DNA of 64,000 nt from Bacteroidales bacterium (GCA_024400305.1 JAKSMX010000002.1:1-64000); one strand, 5' to 3'. Shown: positions 26,154 to 36,001, numbered from the stretch's first letter. Program-made: numbers and translations. The notes: generated by a model from the sequence alone, not told the origin.

Positions 26154-28670
26154 ATGAAAAAATCATCTCTGACACTTTTGATCTGCCTGCTTTCAATGAT
26201 TGTGTTTTCGCAAGAGACAGGCATCATTCCAAAGCCGCAACAAGTTGAATATCAGCGAGGAACATTTTCATGGAGTTCTGATTCTTTGAAAAACGAAAAA
26301 AATATCAAGGCGAAACTTGTCAGACATATTCCTGCAAAGGAAAACGAGAGCCAGGCTTACGTAATAAAAATCACACCGAAAAAAATTTTTCTTCAGGCCA
26401 CGACCGGACAAGGTCTTTTTTACGCAAGGCAGAGTCTCAATCAAATTGTTAAATATCAGAATGTTACAACGGGAAAAACAGAATTTGAGATTCCATGCAT
26501 GACGATTACCGACTGGCCTGCGCTTGAATATCGCGGCTGGATGGATGACATCAGTCGCGGCCCGATTCCGACAATGGATTTCATAAAGAAAGAGATACGG
26601 ACACTCGCGGCGTATAAGATGAACTTTTTCCAGCTTTACACCGAACACGTCTTCAAACTTGAAAGTCATCCCGACATTGCACCTACAGACGGACTCACAT
26701 CACAGGAGATCAAAGAGTTGACAGAATACGCAAAGCAATATCACGTCGAGTTCATAGGAAACCAACAATGTTTCGCGCACGCCGAGAAAACGCTACGCAT
26801 TCCGTTTTATTGCAATGAAATCGGCGACACGAAAAGCAACTTCGACCCTTCAAATCCAAAGACATACAAGTTTCTGGAAGACGTTTTCAGCGAGGTGTTG
26901 CCGGCATACGAATCGGAATACTTCAACATCAATTGCGATGAAACAGAAGGACTTGGTTCGGGGAAAGCCAAGGAATACGTCGAGAAAACAGGAAAAGACG
27001 AGGCCTATTGCGAACATATAAACAAAGTATATGACATCTTGAAAAAACACGGCAAAACTGTCATGATGTGGGGCGACATTATCGCGAAAAATCCCGCGAT
27101 GATTGACAGACTGCCAGAAGACGTGCAGTTCGTGGTCTGGAGCTACGGTGCGAGAGACAGCTTCATGGAGATGCTGAAACCTTTCAAGGAATCAGGTCAC
27201 ACGTTCTGGGTCGCAACTGGCGCAAACTGCTGGAACACGGTTTCACCTGACATTCAGATATATATGAACAACATCGCCAACTTCGCTCGCGACGCACACG
27301 CAAGCGGCGCAAAAGGTCTGATGAACACCGCATGGGACGACTACGGCGAATCAATGTTTTCAAGCACCTGGCATTCAATGATCTGGGCTGCGGAAATGGC
27401 ATGGAATCCAAAACCCGGACTTGACTATGAAGAGAAATTCAACAAACTCTTTGAAATCCAATATTTTAACAAAAAGACAGAAAACAAGGACGCAGTCACA
27501 GCACTTTACAGTCTCAATGAAATAAACATGAGTTTAGACGAACTTGACAAACCGTTGCTTGAGTTTTATCCAGACCAGGTCAGCAAAGAAAACACTTTGA
27601 AATTCGAATCAGCAAAAGACAAGAGCTGCGATATTCATAAAAAGATTTCAGAGCTGATTGAAGAAAATTACGATGACGGCATTTTGCGTTGCGCCCATGT
27701 CGCAGCATTCAGGATTCATGTGGCGGAATGCAAAAACATATTGAAAGCGCAGATTTACAACACATTGCAGAATCCGTGCATTGAAAATGTCAACGAAACG
27801 AAAAAAGCGATGGCCGATTTTTCAGAAAAGCTAATTGCCTTAAAAGACATGACGTGCCGACTTTGGGACACAGAAAGCCGGGCCTATTCACGCGATATCG
27901 TGGAAGCACGCTTTGACAAAATAATTCAAGACATCAATGATACCGACAAGAAAGTATTTATATTCAATGAGTTACAAGACGGCAAACCAGTCATTTCATT
28001 GAAAACCATCTTCAACGACAAGAAAATTTATTACACGACAGACGGCAAAGAACCAAACAAAAACTCACAACTTTACGACAGACCTTTTGCCATCAACAGT
28101 TCTTGCATCGTGAAAGCGATAAGTTATGACGAAAACGGCGACAGCGTCATTTCAGAACGCAGCTTCCTGTATCACAAAGGATTGGGGCATTTGAAGAGAT
28201 TAAACAGCCCAGCGGGGAACTATCGTCCGGAATATTCCGGCGGTGGCGACGACGCGCTTCTGAACGGAGTGACAGGAAGCGAGAACTACAAAGACGGCAA
28301 CTGGCAGGGATTCTACGGCTGCAACGCCGACATTGAACTTGATTTCAGCAAAGCTGAAGTTGTCAATTCACTGACAATCAATTTCATGACAAATCCTTTT
28401 GACTGGATTATGATGCCTGCGAAAGTGAGAGTCTATGCATTCCCTGTTGACACCACGCCTGACATGCCCGACACTTGGGTCAAGACATTCACCTTTGATG
28501 ACAAAGTGCCGGTGTCAGGCAACCATATTTTCAGCAAGACATTGGATCTCAAGGGAGTAAAGACGAAGTATCTGCGTGTTGTAATAGAAAACCCAGGAGT
28601 GCTTCCTGCCGGAACGCCCGGTGCAGGTTACGACTCCTGGATCTTCATGGATGAAATTGTGGTGGAATAG
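26154..28670 (+). CDS. GH20 beta-N-acetylhexosaminidase
   Basis: 838 residues with a signal peptide (1-20). The N-terminal GH20b domain (23-120) and the GH20 barrel (about 124-440) are followed by a helical region, a CHB_HEX_C-like unit (about 620-670, IYYTTDGKEPNK) and a discoidin/F5-8C-like carbohydrate-binding domain (about 690-838, DIELDFSKAEVVNSLTINF). The catalytic pair is Asp262-Glu263 in NINCDETEG, in place of the usual GGDE; the second-half MMWGDI strand is present. It would release terminal GlcNAc or GalNAc from glycans by substrate-assisted catalysis. It is co-transcribed with the CHB_HEX lipoprotein. Confidence 0.9.
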   Translation: MKKSSLTLLICLLSMIVFSQETGIIPKPQQVEYQRGTFSWSSDSLKNEKNIKAKLVRHIPAKENESQAYVIKITPKKIFLQATTGQGLFYARQSLNQIVKYQNVTTGKTEFEIPCMTITDWPALEYRGWMDDISRGPIPTMDFIKKEIRTLAAYKMNFFQLYTEHVFKLESHPDIAPTDGLTSQEIKELTEYAKQYHVEFIGNQQCFAHAEKTLRIPFYCNEIGDTKSNFDPSNPKTYKFLEDVFSEVLPAYESEYFNINCDETEGLGSGKAKEYVEKTGKDEAYCEHINKVYDILKKHGKTVMMWGDIIAKNPAMIDRLPEDVQFVVWSYGARDSFMEMLKPFKESGHTFWVATGANCWNTVSPDIQIYMNNIANFARDAHASGAKGLMNTAWDDYGESMFSSTWHSMIWAAEMAWNPKPGLDYEEKFNKLFEIQYFNKKTENKDAVTALYSLNEINMSLDELDKPLLEFYPDQVSKENTLKFESAKDKSCDIHKKISELIEENYDDGILRCAHVAAFRIHVAECKNILKAQIYNTLQNPCIENVNETKKAMADFSEKLIALKDMTCRLWDTESRAYSRDIVEARFDKIIQDINDTDKKVFIFNELQDGKPVISLKTIFNDKKIYYTTDGKEPNKNSQLYDRPFAINSSCIVKAISYDENGDSVISERSFLYHKGLGHLKRLNSPAGNYRPEYSGGGDDALLNGVTGSENYKDGNWQGFYGCNADIELDFSKAEVVNSLTINFMTNPFDWIMMPAKVRVYAFPVDTTPDMPDTWVKTFTFDDKVPVSGNHIFSKTLDLKGVKTKYLRVVIENPGVLPAGTPGAGYDSWIFMDEIVVE

Positions 28671-28671
28671 C

Positions 28672-31600
28672 TTATTTACCCCAATATTCAAACTCATCAA
28701 CTTCCTTTAGCAGTTCCTTCACCGCAGCTTCGAGTTGTTCATCGATGCCTTGTGCGAGTTTCTCTGGTGTGTTCTTCACCTTGATATCAGGCTCCAACTG
28801 ACTGTTTTCCAAATAATTACCTTCTTGTGTACGGTAGCCGATAACAGGGAGTCCGAAATACAGAGAGTTGTCCTGCAGTGTCTCCCAAGTAACGCTGCTC
28901 ATCGTACCCGGAACAGGCATGCCGACGAGCTTGCCAATGCCTTTGTGCTTGTAAACCCACGGTGTCCCGTGCGCATTGCTGTAATTCGCATCGCCGATAA
29001 TCATGATTGAAGGCTTGTTGTAACGGCGCGACGGCATCACACAGGCGACGGAGTCGCGAATGACCTGTTCGAGATATTTCTCGCCAGAGAAAAGAATCTC
29101 TATGTCTTCATGCAAACGGCCTCCACCATTGAAACGAGTGTCGATGACGACACCCTCGCGTTTGTTGTATTTTCCGAGAATGTCGGCATAGACATCTCGG
29201 TAACTCGCATCGCCCATGCTTTTGATGTGGACATAGCCGAGACGGCCATTCGACAGACTGTCAACAACTTGTGCATTATGTTTTATCCAACGTTTGTACA
29301 GCAAATCATTTTGAGCCCCTCTTGAAATCGGTTTCACTACCTCTTCCCAACGGTCTTTCGATCCGGGGCTGTAAACCGAAACGAGAACCTTCTTGCCTGA
29401 TTTCTTGTTCAGAAGCGGGAAATAATCCATGTTTTTCTTGATTTCAACGCCGTCAATCTTTTCAATGATGTCGCCGGCTTTAACTTTTGAAATCTTCTTG
29501 TCGAAAGGGCCGTATTCGAGAACCTCCTCAACGAGAAGTCCGTCTTTTTCATAGTTCCAATCGAAAAGAAGTCCGAGTTGCGCTGTAGCATCGCCATCAT
29601 TATCAGGACGATAGCCCGAACCGGAATGAGAAACGTTGAGTTCACCGAGGACTTCGCTCAACAATTCAGCGAAATCGTAATTGTTGTTGATATGTTCGAG
29701 GAACGGATAGAAATCCTCCTTGATCCGTTCAAAATCAGCACCATTGTGGTCACGACGGAAAAGACGTTTGTTTTCCTGAAGGAACACGTGATTATACATG
29801 TATTCACGTTCGGCAGCGCGGTCAAGCTCCATCGTCGCGTCATATCTAATAGGTGTGGACTTTCCGCCTTTCACCTCAATTTTCTGAAGGTTGCCGCCGC
29901 TTAAGACATAAATCTTATCACCTTTTTTGTTAAGGACAAGCTCCGCACCACCGCCGCCGAGCTTCTTCAAGATCTTCGTTGACTTCTCACGGACATCGAG
30001 TTCCCAAAGGTCGTAGCCTTTCTCGAAAGCACTCATGAAATAAAGTTTGTCGCCTTCCTTTGAGAGGACGGCACCAGAAAGACGCGATGACATCGGGGTA
30101 AGTCGAATGATACGCTCGTCAAGTCTATCCAATTCAATTTCAATCGGTTTCGTTTCTTCCTTCTTGTCCTTTTTATCTTTTTTCTCGTCTTTTTTCTCGG
30201 TTTCCTTATTTTTGTTCAAAGCTTTCTCCTCTTCTTTCATCAATTCGTAATCTTCCTTTGAAAGACGGAACTTATCGTAAGCATCCTGATTCATGAAACA
30301 GATGAAAGCGTCATTTTGGCTGCCCCAAGAAGCATGCGAGCGCATTCCGTAACGATTTGAATAGAAAGTGATTGCGTTTCCGTCCAAAGCCCAGTGCGGG
30401 CCGCCGGTGATGTAACCGTCGTTAGTGATATTATGTATTTTCATATCACCGTCAGCGGAGACGATTCCGACATCGGAATATGGGTGGCGCATATTTGTAA
30501 TGAGCGTCAAAGCAAACCATTTCCCATCGGGAGACCATTGATAATCAATTTCATAATAAGAATTGTCATAATGTTGCGTGCCGTCGGTAATTTGACGGAC
30601 TTTCTTTGTTTCGAGATTTACGACTTTCAAGACACTGCGGTTTTCGATGAAAGCCACCTCCTTCCCGTCGGGCGAGAACTGCGGGACGGTGCGCTCAATT
30701 CCGTCGTCACCGAAAAGCGGCTCTTCCTCAATGAGCGTCGCGTATGCGAAATTCAGGTCTTCCTTGCGAGGCATCTTCGCAATGTAAAGGTTGTAATAAC
30801 CGTCACGTTCTGAAGTGTAAATCAACGACTTACCATCAGGAGAGAAACATGGTTGCCCTTCAGCCTCGGCGGTGTGGGTGATTTGTTTTGTGGTCTGATA
30901 TTCATCTGCCGTCACGAAGATCTCCCCTCGTGAAACGAAAGCGATTATGTCGCCGTCAGGAGTGATTGTGAGTTCGGAAGCGCCGCCGAATTTATCGCAT
31001 TCAACCGTATTTTCCTGATCATTAATAATTTGAATATCAACCTTTTGAGGCTCCTCGCCAATCATCTGCGTATAAATCTCACCTTGATAGCCGTAGCAAA
31101 GCATTCCGTTGTTGGCCATGCTCAAAAATCTCACAGGATAAGTCTGGAAATCAGTTACTTGTGCAATCATCGGAAGCGGAATTGTTTTACCTTTCCCGTT
31201 GGTGTCAGCCTCGCCGTTGACTTTCGCACGCGGGAACGGCATTGTATAGACGTTCTGGCTTCTTCCGTCGCGTTCGCTGAGGAAAACGATGTTTTTATGG
31301 TCGGGCGTAAAAATCGGGTCACGGTCCTCGCCGGCGTTGGAAGTCAATATCTTATGTATTTTTTCTTTGGCGTTGTAATAGACGATGTCGCGGGCCACTG
31401 ACGAAGTCTGATGTTTGCGCCAGATATTTTCGCTGCCTTTTCTGTCATAATAAAGGAAAGATTCGCCGTCTTCGTCAAATGAAACCGAACACACCGTGGC
31501 GGCTGTCACCTGCTGCGGGCGGCCGCCATCGACCGACACCTTATATAATTCGGTGAGCCAGCCAGAAGCGAATTGGACATTAGCAGCGTCTTTTTGGATG

Positions 31601-31974
31601 TAAGCCGAATAATAGATTTCGGTGTCATCAGGCGAAAAAGCAAGCGGAGTCTCGTTGGCCGAGTTCGTCGTTACACGCTTGGCCACGCCGCCATTTACAG
31701 AAACGGTGTAAATGTCAAAATTTCCGTTGCGGTCAGTGGCGAAGGCGATTGTCTTGCCGTCGTGTGACCAGACCGGACAGTAATCGTAAGAGGCGTTTGT
31801 AGTCAGTTGAAAAGCCGTACCGCCTTTAGAATCAACGACATAAACATCGCCTTTATAAGCGAATGCGATTTTGTCGCCATTTGGGGAAATCGTGTTGTAG
31901 CGCATCCACAGAGGCTGCGACAACGATGTCATTGCATAAAAAATGACAGCCAAAGTAAAAAATAATTTTCTCAT
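28672..31974 (-). CDS. Tricorn-like S41 family protease
   Basis: 1100 residues from MRKLFFTLAVIF, with a signal peptide to SLSQ. The upstream start at 32037 is excluded by the promoter box. The N-terminal half is a beta-propeller of PD40 repeats (FSPDGKSLIYTSERDGYYN, WSPDGKWFAL), followed by a charged Lys/Glu linker, a second propeller part, a PDZ domain (SKVKAGDIIEKIDGVE) and the S41 peptidase core. Catalytic candidates are the Ser-His of NVSHSGSG and the nucleophile Ser in ANYSNAHG. Such exported proteins are common in Bacteroidetes and degrade peptides in the periplasm or outside. It is convergent with the GH20 gene, 1 bp apart. Confidence 0.88.
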   Translation of the reverse strand: MRKLFFTLAVIFYAMTSLSQPLWMRYNTISPNGDKIAFAYKGDVYVVDSKGGTAFQLTTNASYDYCPVWSHDGKTIAFATDRNGNFDIYTVSVNGGVAKRVTTNSANETPLAFSPDDTEIYYSAYIQKDAANVQFASGWLTELYKVSVDGGRPQQVTAATVCSVSFDEDGESFLYYDRKGSENIWRKHQTSSVARDIVYYNAKEKIHKILTSNAGEDRDPIFTPDHKNIVFLSERDGRSQNVYTMPFPRAKVNGEADTNGKGKTIPLPMIAQVTDFQTYPVRFLSMANNGMLCYGYQGEIYTQMIGEEPQKVDIQIINDQENTVECDKFGGASELTITPDGDIIAFVSRGEIFVTADEYQTTKQITHTAEAEGQPCFSPDGKSLIYTSERDGYYNLYIAKMPRKEDLNFAYATLIEEEPLFGDDGIERTVPQFSPDGKEVAFIENRSVLKVVNLETKKVRQITDGTQHYDNSYYEIDYQWSPDGKWFALTLITNMRHPYSDVGIVSADGDMKIHNITNDGYITGGPHWALDGNAITFYSNRYGMRSHASWGSQNDAFICFMNQDAYDKFRLSKEDYELMKEEEKALNKNKETEKKDEKKDKKDKKEETKPIEIELDRLDERIIRLTPMSSRLSGAVLSKEGDKLYFMSAFEKGYDLWELDVREKSTKILKKLGGGGAELVLNKKGDKIYVLSGGNLQKIEVKGGKSTPIRYDATMELDRAAEREYMYNHVFLQENKRLFRRDHNGADFERIKEDFYPFLEHINNNYDFAELLSEVLGELNVSHSGSGYRPDNDGDATAQLGLLFDWNYEKDGLLVEEVLEYGPFDKKISKVKAGDIIEKIDGVEIKKNMDYFPLLNKKSGKKVLVSVYSPGSKDRWEEVVKPISRGAQNDLLYKRWIKHNAQVVDSLSNGRLGYVHIKSMGDASYRDVYADILGKYNKREGVVIDTRFNGGGRLHEDIEILFSGEKYLEQVIRDSVACVMPSRRYNKPSIMIIGDANYSNAHGTPWVYKHKGIGKLVGMPVPGTMSSVTWETLQDNSLYFGLPVIGYRTQEGNYLENSQLEPDIKVKNTPEKLAQGIDEQLEAAVKELLKEVDEFEYWGK

Positions 31975-31994
31975 TGCAATAGAATTTACCGGTG

Positions 31995-32002
31995 CAAAGG
32001 TA
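31995..32002 (-). promoter_or_regulatory. -7 box of the tricorn-like protease gene
   Basis: The minus strand reads TACCTTTG, a full match, 20 bp before the start at 31974. Confidence 0.6.
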
Positions 32003-32093
32003 GTGAATTTTACAATATTCAAAAAAATTTTCGCCAATCATGTAACATTTTGAAATTTTCTGTACTTTTACATGACTTTAAAATGTAAGGAAC

Positions 32094-32906
32094 ATGAAAT
32101 TAAACTTAAAACGACCAATAGCGTTTTTTGATTTGGAGACGACTGGCTTGAACCAGGTTCACGACAGAATCGTTGAAGTCAGTGTATTGAGAATCAATGT
32201 CAACGGTACTGAAGAGCAGCGAACATGGCGCATCAATCCAGAATGTCCGATTCCGCCGGAGACGACAGCAGTTCATGGAATCACAAATGAAGATGTTGCA
32301 AAAGAAAAGACTTTCAAGCAACTTGCGCCGGAGATTTCAAGATTTTTCGGTAACTGCGACCTCGCCGGATATAACATCTTGAAATTCGACCTGCCGATGT
32401 TGGTTGAAGAATTCATTCGTGCGGGAATAAATTTCGATTTGAAAGACCGCCAGCTCATTGATGTAATGAACATCTTCATGAAAATGGAGCCGAGGACACT
32501 TCGTGGAGCATACAGATTTTTCATGCACAAGGACTTCGACAACGCCCATTCGGCCAACGCCGACACCATGGCAACTTACGAAGTGCTGATGGCGATGCTC
32601 GACAAATATGAAGGCTCGGAATATACTGACAATAAAGGCATTACAACAAAACCGATAGTCAACGACATGAAAGAATTGGCTAAATTCTCATCACATCATC
32701 AGAACGTTGACTTGATGGGTCAAATAGTCTATGACGATGCGGGGAAGCCAGTCTTCAAATTCGGGAAACACAAAGACGAACGCGTGGAGGATGTTTTCAA
32801 AAAAGAGCCGCAATATTATGATTGGATTATGAAAAGCGATTTCCCCGAATACACGAAACGTGTCATCACCAAACTCAGGTATCCGAACAGGAATATTTCG
32901 TTTTAA
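32094..32906 (+). CDS. DnaQ-like 3'-5' exonuclease with ExoX-type C-terminal domain
   Basis: 270 residues. A DEDDh exonuclease domain (about 8-175) shows Exo I FFDLETTGL (11-19), Exo II (NILKFDLPML) and Exo III HSANADTMATYEVL with the His-Asp pair. A second small domain (about 215-265: FKFGKHKDERVEDVF, YYDWIMKSDFPEYTKRVI) resembles the C-terminal domain of exonuclease X. It would trim single-strand ends in repair or act as a proofreading nuclease. The upstream box TACTTTTA (32063-32070) is a weak promoter match. Confidence 0.85.
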   Translation: MKLNLKRPIAFFDLETTGLNQVHDRIVEVSVLRINVNGTEEQRTWRINPECPIPPETTAVHGITNEDVAKEKTFKQLAPEISRFFGNCDLAGYNILKFDLPMLVEEFIRAGINFDLKDRQLIDVMNIFMKMEPRTLRGAYRFFMHKDFDNAHSANADTMATYEVLMAMLDKYEGSEYTDNKGITTKPIVNDMKELAKFSSHHQNVDLMGQIVYDDAGKPVFKFGKHKDERVEDVFKKEPQYYDWIMKSDFPEYTKRVITKLRYPNRNISF

Positions 32907-32913
32907 AGAAGAA

Positions 32914-32938
32914 GCGCCTCCGCTGGGAACGGAGACGC
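32914..32938 (+). terminator. Hairpin after the exonuclease gene
   Basis: GCGCCTCCG and CGGAGACGC form a 9 bp stem with one mismatch, 8 bp after the stop codon. There is no T-run, so termination is uncertain. Confidence 0.35.
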
Positions 32939-33079
32939 TCACTTACTTTGAGAAAATTGAAATGTATAACCAAAACTGAACATAGAACAACACTGCTTGA
33001 AAAATGTTCACAAGAAACACATCTTGAAAAAAATTTTCACAAAGAATTATTTTTTTAGCTTGCATATTCAATTTTTTTC

Positions 33080-33087
33080 TACTTTTG
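33080..33087 (+). promoter_or_regulatory. -7 box of the DUF3276 gene
   Basis: TACTTTTG, a full match, 26 bp before the ATG. Confidence 0.6.
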
Positions 33088-33112
33088 CAGCCAATATCAA
33101 ACAGGAACAGTA

Positions 33113-33469
33113 ATGGAAGAAAAAGACAAGATGAACCGTGAGGAATTGTTTTCAAGACCGGTACGCGCAGGAAAGCGCACTTATTTTTTCGATGTGAAAA
33201 CTACAAGAAGTGACGAGAAATATATCACAATCACAGAGAGCAAACGCCGCTTCAGCGATGACCAGACTCATTTCACCTACGAGAAGCACAAGATTTTCCT
33301 ATATAAAGAAGATTTCGAGAAGTTTGCGACAGCGTTGAAGGAGACTCTGAACTACATCGAGACAGGCGAGTACCCGGAAGGTTATTTTGATGAACCGAAG
33401 GACTACGAAGACCAGAAGGAACCAAAAGACGATGTGGAAGATTGGTTCGACAGTTTGGATAACAAGTGA
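33113..33469 (+). CDS. DUF3276 (PUR-alpha-like) nucleic-acid-binding protein
   Basis: 118 residues. The core (about 10-80: SRPVRAGKRTYFFDVKTTRS, KYITITESKRRF, KHKIFLYKEDFEKF) has the strand-rich pattern of the bacterial PUR domain, known in Borrelia as BpuR, which binds single-stranded DNA and RNA. The last 30 residues are an acidic tail (YEDQKEPKDDVEDWFDSLD). It stands alone between its own promoter and a strong terminator. Confidence 0.85.
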   Translation: MEEKDKMNREELFSRPVRAGKRTYFFDVKTTRSDEKYITITESKRRFSDDQTHFTYEKHKIFLYKEDFEKFATALKETLNYIETGEYPEGYFDEPKDYEDQKEPKDDVEDWFDSLDNK

Positions 33470-33489
33470 TTTTCATTGCATAACATTTT

Positions 33490-33530
33490 GAGTTTCTGGG
33501 ATTTATAGCAATTCCAGAAATTCTTTTTTT
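33490..33530 (+). terminator. Terminator of the DUF3276 gene
   Basis: GAGTTTCTGGGATT (33490-33503) pairs with AATTCCAGAAATTC (33510-33523), allowing G-U pairs, and is followed by TTTTTTT. Confidence 0.8.
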
Positions 33531-33633
33531 GCTGTTTCTTCAGCTTCTCAATCCATCAGAGACAATTCAGGTGATGACTTCAAAAAGTTGAAAACTTCAA
33601 AAAAAAATCATATAGCCGATACAAAATTTTACA

Positions 33634-33641
33634 TATCTTTG
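33634..33641 (+). promoter_or_regulatory. -7 box of the parA operon
   Basis: TATCTTTG, a full match, 32 bp before the parA ATG. It is the only clear promoter seen before the run of genes to 42.7 kb. Confidence 0.6.
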
Positions 33642-33672
33642 TACGTTTTATTTTCAGGCAAAATTCAAGAAA

Positions 33673-34467
33673 ATGGGAAAGATTATCGCGATAGCAAATC
33701 AGAAAGGCGGAGTTGGCAAGACAACGACCTCGATAAATCTGGCTGCAAGCCTTGCTGTGCTGGAACACAAGACGTTACTTATTGACGCCGACCCGCAGGC
33801 GAACTCAACTTCAGGTGTAGGTTTCGACCCGAACACGATAGAAAGCAGCATTTATGAATGCATCATCGACGGTCTTGACCCACGCACAATCATAAAAGAG
33901 ACGGAAACACCAAACCTTTATCTTCTGCCGGCGCACATCGACCTCGTAGGAGCCGAGATAGAAATCATCAACCTGCCTCAGCGCGAGCAGATGATGCGCA
34001 GAGCCTTGGATCCGATAAAAGACGAATATGATTTCATCATCATCGACTGCTCACCGTCGCTCGGACTCATCACCGTCAACGCGCTGACAGCCGCCGACTC
34101 GGTAATCATCCCTGTGCAATGCCAGTATTTCGCGCTCGAAGGTCTCGGCAAATTGTTGAATACCATCAAGATAGTTCAAACGAGATTCAATCACAACCTT
34201 GACATTGAAGGCATTTTGCTGACAATGTTCGACAGCCGCACGAGAATCTCGAAGCAGGTCGTTGATGAAGTGAAGACCCATTTCCAGTCGATAGTGTTCG
34301 ACACCATCATCAGCACGAACACGAGGCTCAGCGAGGCTCCGAGTTACGGGCAGACCATCATCATGCATGACGCCGCAAGTTCCGGCGCCATCAATCACTT
34401 GAATCTCGCAAGAGAAATTTTGAAACGCAACAATCTTGACAATGACAACAGCGAACAACAACAATAA
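33673..34467 (+). CDS. parA: Chromosome partitioning ATPase ParA/Soj
   Basis: 264 residues. The deviant Walker A is QKGGVGKTTTSINLAASLA (9-27), with LLIDADPQANST and IIIDCSPSLGLITVNAL as the A' and B motifs. It drives origin segregation with ParB by ATP-dependent DNA binding. It is the first gene of a long same-strand run. The stop overlaps the start of parB by 26 bp. Confidence 0.97.
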   Translation: MGKIIAIANQKGGVGKTTTSINLAASLAVLEHKTLLIDADPQANSTSGVGFDPNTIESSIYECIIDGLDPRTIIKETETPNLYLLPAHIDLVGAEIEIINLPQREQMMRRALDPIKDEYDFIIIDCSPSLGLITVNALTAADSVIIPVQCQYFALEGLGKLLNTIKIVQTRFNHNLDIEGILLTMFDSRTRISKQVVDEVKTHFQSIVFDTIISTNTRLSEAPSYGQTIIMHDAASSGAINHLNLAREILKRNNLDNDNSEQQQ

Positions 34468-35350
34468 AAAAAGAGGCCTCGGACGCGGCCTCGACGCAAT
34501 CTTGCAAAGCCCTGACACTGACATCACATCGGCTGACATCTCCGGCAACTATGTGGCCGGCGCGATAGCGGAACTCGACATCGACAAAATCGAGACGAAC
34601 CCGTTCCAGCCACGCACTGATTTTGACGAAACGGCATTGAATGAACTCTCGGAATCCATCAAGACTCAAGGTGTCATCCAACCGGTGACGGTCCGCAAGA
34701 TGGGTTACGACAAATATCAGCTCATCTCCGGCGAACGCCGTCTCCGCGCTTCAAAACTCGCCGGAATGAAGAAAATCCCGGTGTTCATCCGCGTCGCCAA
34801 CGACGAACAGATGCTTGAAATGGCACTTATCGAGAACATACACCGCGAAAGCCTCAACGCCATCGAAGTGGCGATTTCATACCAACGTCTCGTCGATGAG
34901 TGCAATCTTACCCAAGACCAATTAAGCGAAAAGGTCGGAAAAGACCGTTCCACTGTCGCCAACTTCTTGAGACTGTTGAAGTTACCGGCAGAAATCCAAA
35001 TCGCAATACGCGACGGATTCATCTCCATGGGACATGCCAGAGCCATCATCTCCGTTGAAGACAAGACACAGCAGCTGCTGATTCTCAAGAGGATAATCGA
35101 CGAGAACCTGAACGTGAGGCAAGTTGAAGACATAGTCAGAGGTGTCAACAGTAAAGACATCAAAAAAATCGCGAAAAACAAAGACGTCATTCCTGAAAGT
35201 TTCAAGAAACACGCAGGAAATCTTTCCAAAGCTCTCAACATGAACGTGAAAGTGAACCGTAACAGCAGAGGCAAGGGCAGCCTGACAATAAGTTTCAAAA
35301 ACGACCAGGAATTTGACCGTTTGATGGAATACATAAACAATGGCAATTGA
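34442..35350 (+). CDS. parB: Chromosome partitioning protein ParB
   Basis: 302 residues from the ATG at 34442 (a TTG two codons earlier is possible). The N-terminus (KKRGLGRGLDAIL) is the ParA-stimulating peptide. The CTPase/parS domain follows, with NPFQPRTDFDE, GERRLRASKLAGM and ENIHRESLNAIE, then the helix-turn-helix (LSEKVGKDRSTVANFLRLL). The C-terminal dimer domain ends near 302. It loads on parS sites and slides as a CTP clamp. A weak parS-like site is in lpxC, 8 kb away. Confidence 0.97.
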   Translation: MTTANNNNKKRGLGRGLDAILQSPDTDITSADISGNYVAGAIAELDIDKIETNPFQPRTDFDETALNELSESIKTQGVIQPVTVRKMGYDKYQLISGERRLRASKLAGMKKIPVFIRVANDEQMLEMALIENIHRESLNAIEVAISYQRLVDECNLTQDQLSEKVGKDRSTVANFLRLLKLPAEIQIAIRDGFISMGHARAIISVEDKTQQLLILKRIIDENLNVRQVEDIVRGVNSKDIKKIAKNKDVIPESFKKHAGNLSKALNMNVKVNRNSRGKGSLTISFKNDQEFDRLMEYINNGN

Positions 35351-35352
35351 TT

Positions 35353-35997
35353 ATGAAGCGTTTGTGGGTTCTGATATTAATACTTTTGATTACCATGTCA
35401 GGCTTGCAAGCTCAAGACATGGCGACGCATGAACATTCGAACCGCACGGAAATCCTAATCAAGAAACCAAAAGAAAAGAAGAGAAAAGAAAAGACGGAAA
35501 GACAGGTCATACCGGCGAACCACGACCCGAAAAGAGCCACGTGGCTTGCATTGATCCCCGGTGCGGGACAGGCTTACAACAGGAAATACTGGAAGATGCC
35601 GATAGTCTATGCCGGATTTTTCGCCACCGGATATTTAGGCGTCACGAACGGCAACGACTACAGACTTTACCGCGACGCATACGATTTCAAAACAGGTGTA
35701 AATCCCGACGTGAGCGAGAAGGCCAAGGAAATCGCGGGGAAATATACAGGCGAGAACCTGACGACTCTCCGCGACTATTACCGCCGCAACATGGAGTTGA
35801 GCTGGATCATCATGGCGGCCTGGTACGCGGTGCAAATCATCGACGCAAGCGTTGACGCGCATTTCATGTATTATGAAATCGACGACGACCTGACAATACA
35901 GGTTGACCCGAAATGGGAGCCGAGTTTCACTGACTGCGCATACGGATATGGCAACGGACTCGGAACCGCCGGATTAAGTGTGAAACTTAATTTTTAA
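35353..35997 (+). CDS. DUF5683 protein
   Basis: 214 residues with a signal peptide (MKRLWVLILILLITMSGLQA). After a Lys-rich stretch comes the family motif ATWLALIPGAGQAYNRKYWK, with a probable membrane segment at IVYAGFFATGYLGV and another at MELSWIIMAAWYAVQIIDAS. The ATG at 35353 overlaps nothing of parB beyond a 2 bp gap. The function is unknown, but the parB-DUF5683-dapB-lepB order is common in Bacteroidetes, which suggests a cell-envelope or division role. Confidence 0.85.
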   Translation: MKRLWVLILILLITMSGLQAQDMATHEHSNRTEILIKKPKEKKRKEKTERQVIPANHDPKRATWLALIPGAGQAYNRKYWKMPIVYAGFFATGYLGVTNGNDYRLYRDAYDFKTGVNPDVSEKAKEIAGKYTGENLTTLRDYYRRNMELSWIIMAAWYAVQIIDASVDAHFMYYEIDDDLTIQVDPKWEPSFTDCAYGYGNGLGTAGLSVKLNF

Positions 35998-36001
35998 AAA
36001 C

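Noticed and set aside
29014..29037. Apparent loss of the S41 nucleophile in the tricorn-like protease
   Set aside because: Against the NExSxSDG pattern the Ser seems replaced by Ala, but aligned to the NSFSNAE type the Ser of YSNAH falls on the nucleophile, so the site is intact.
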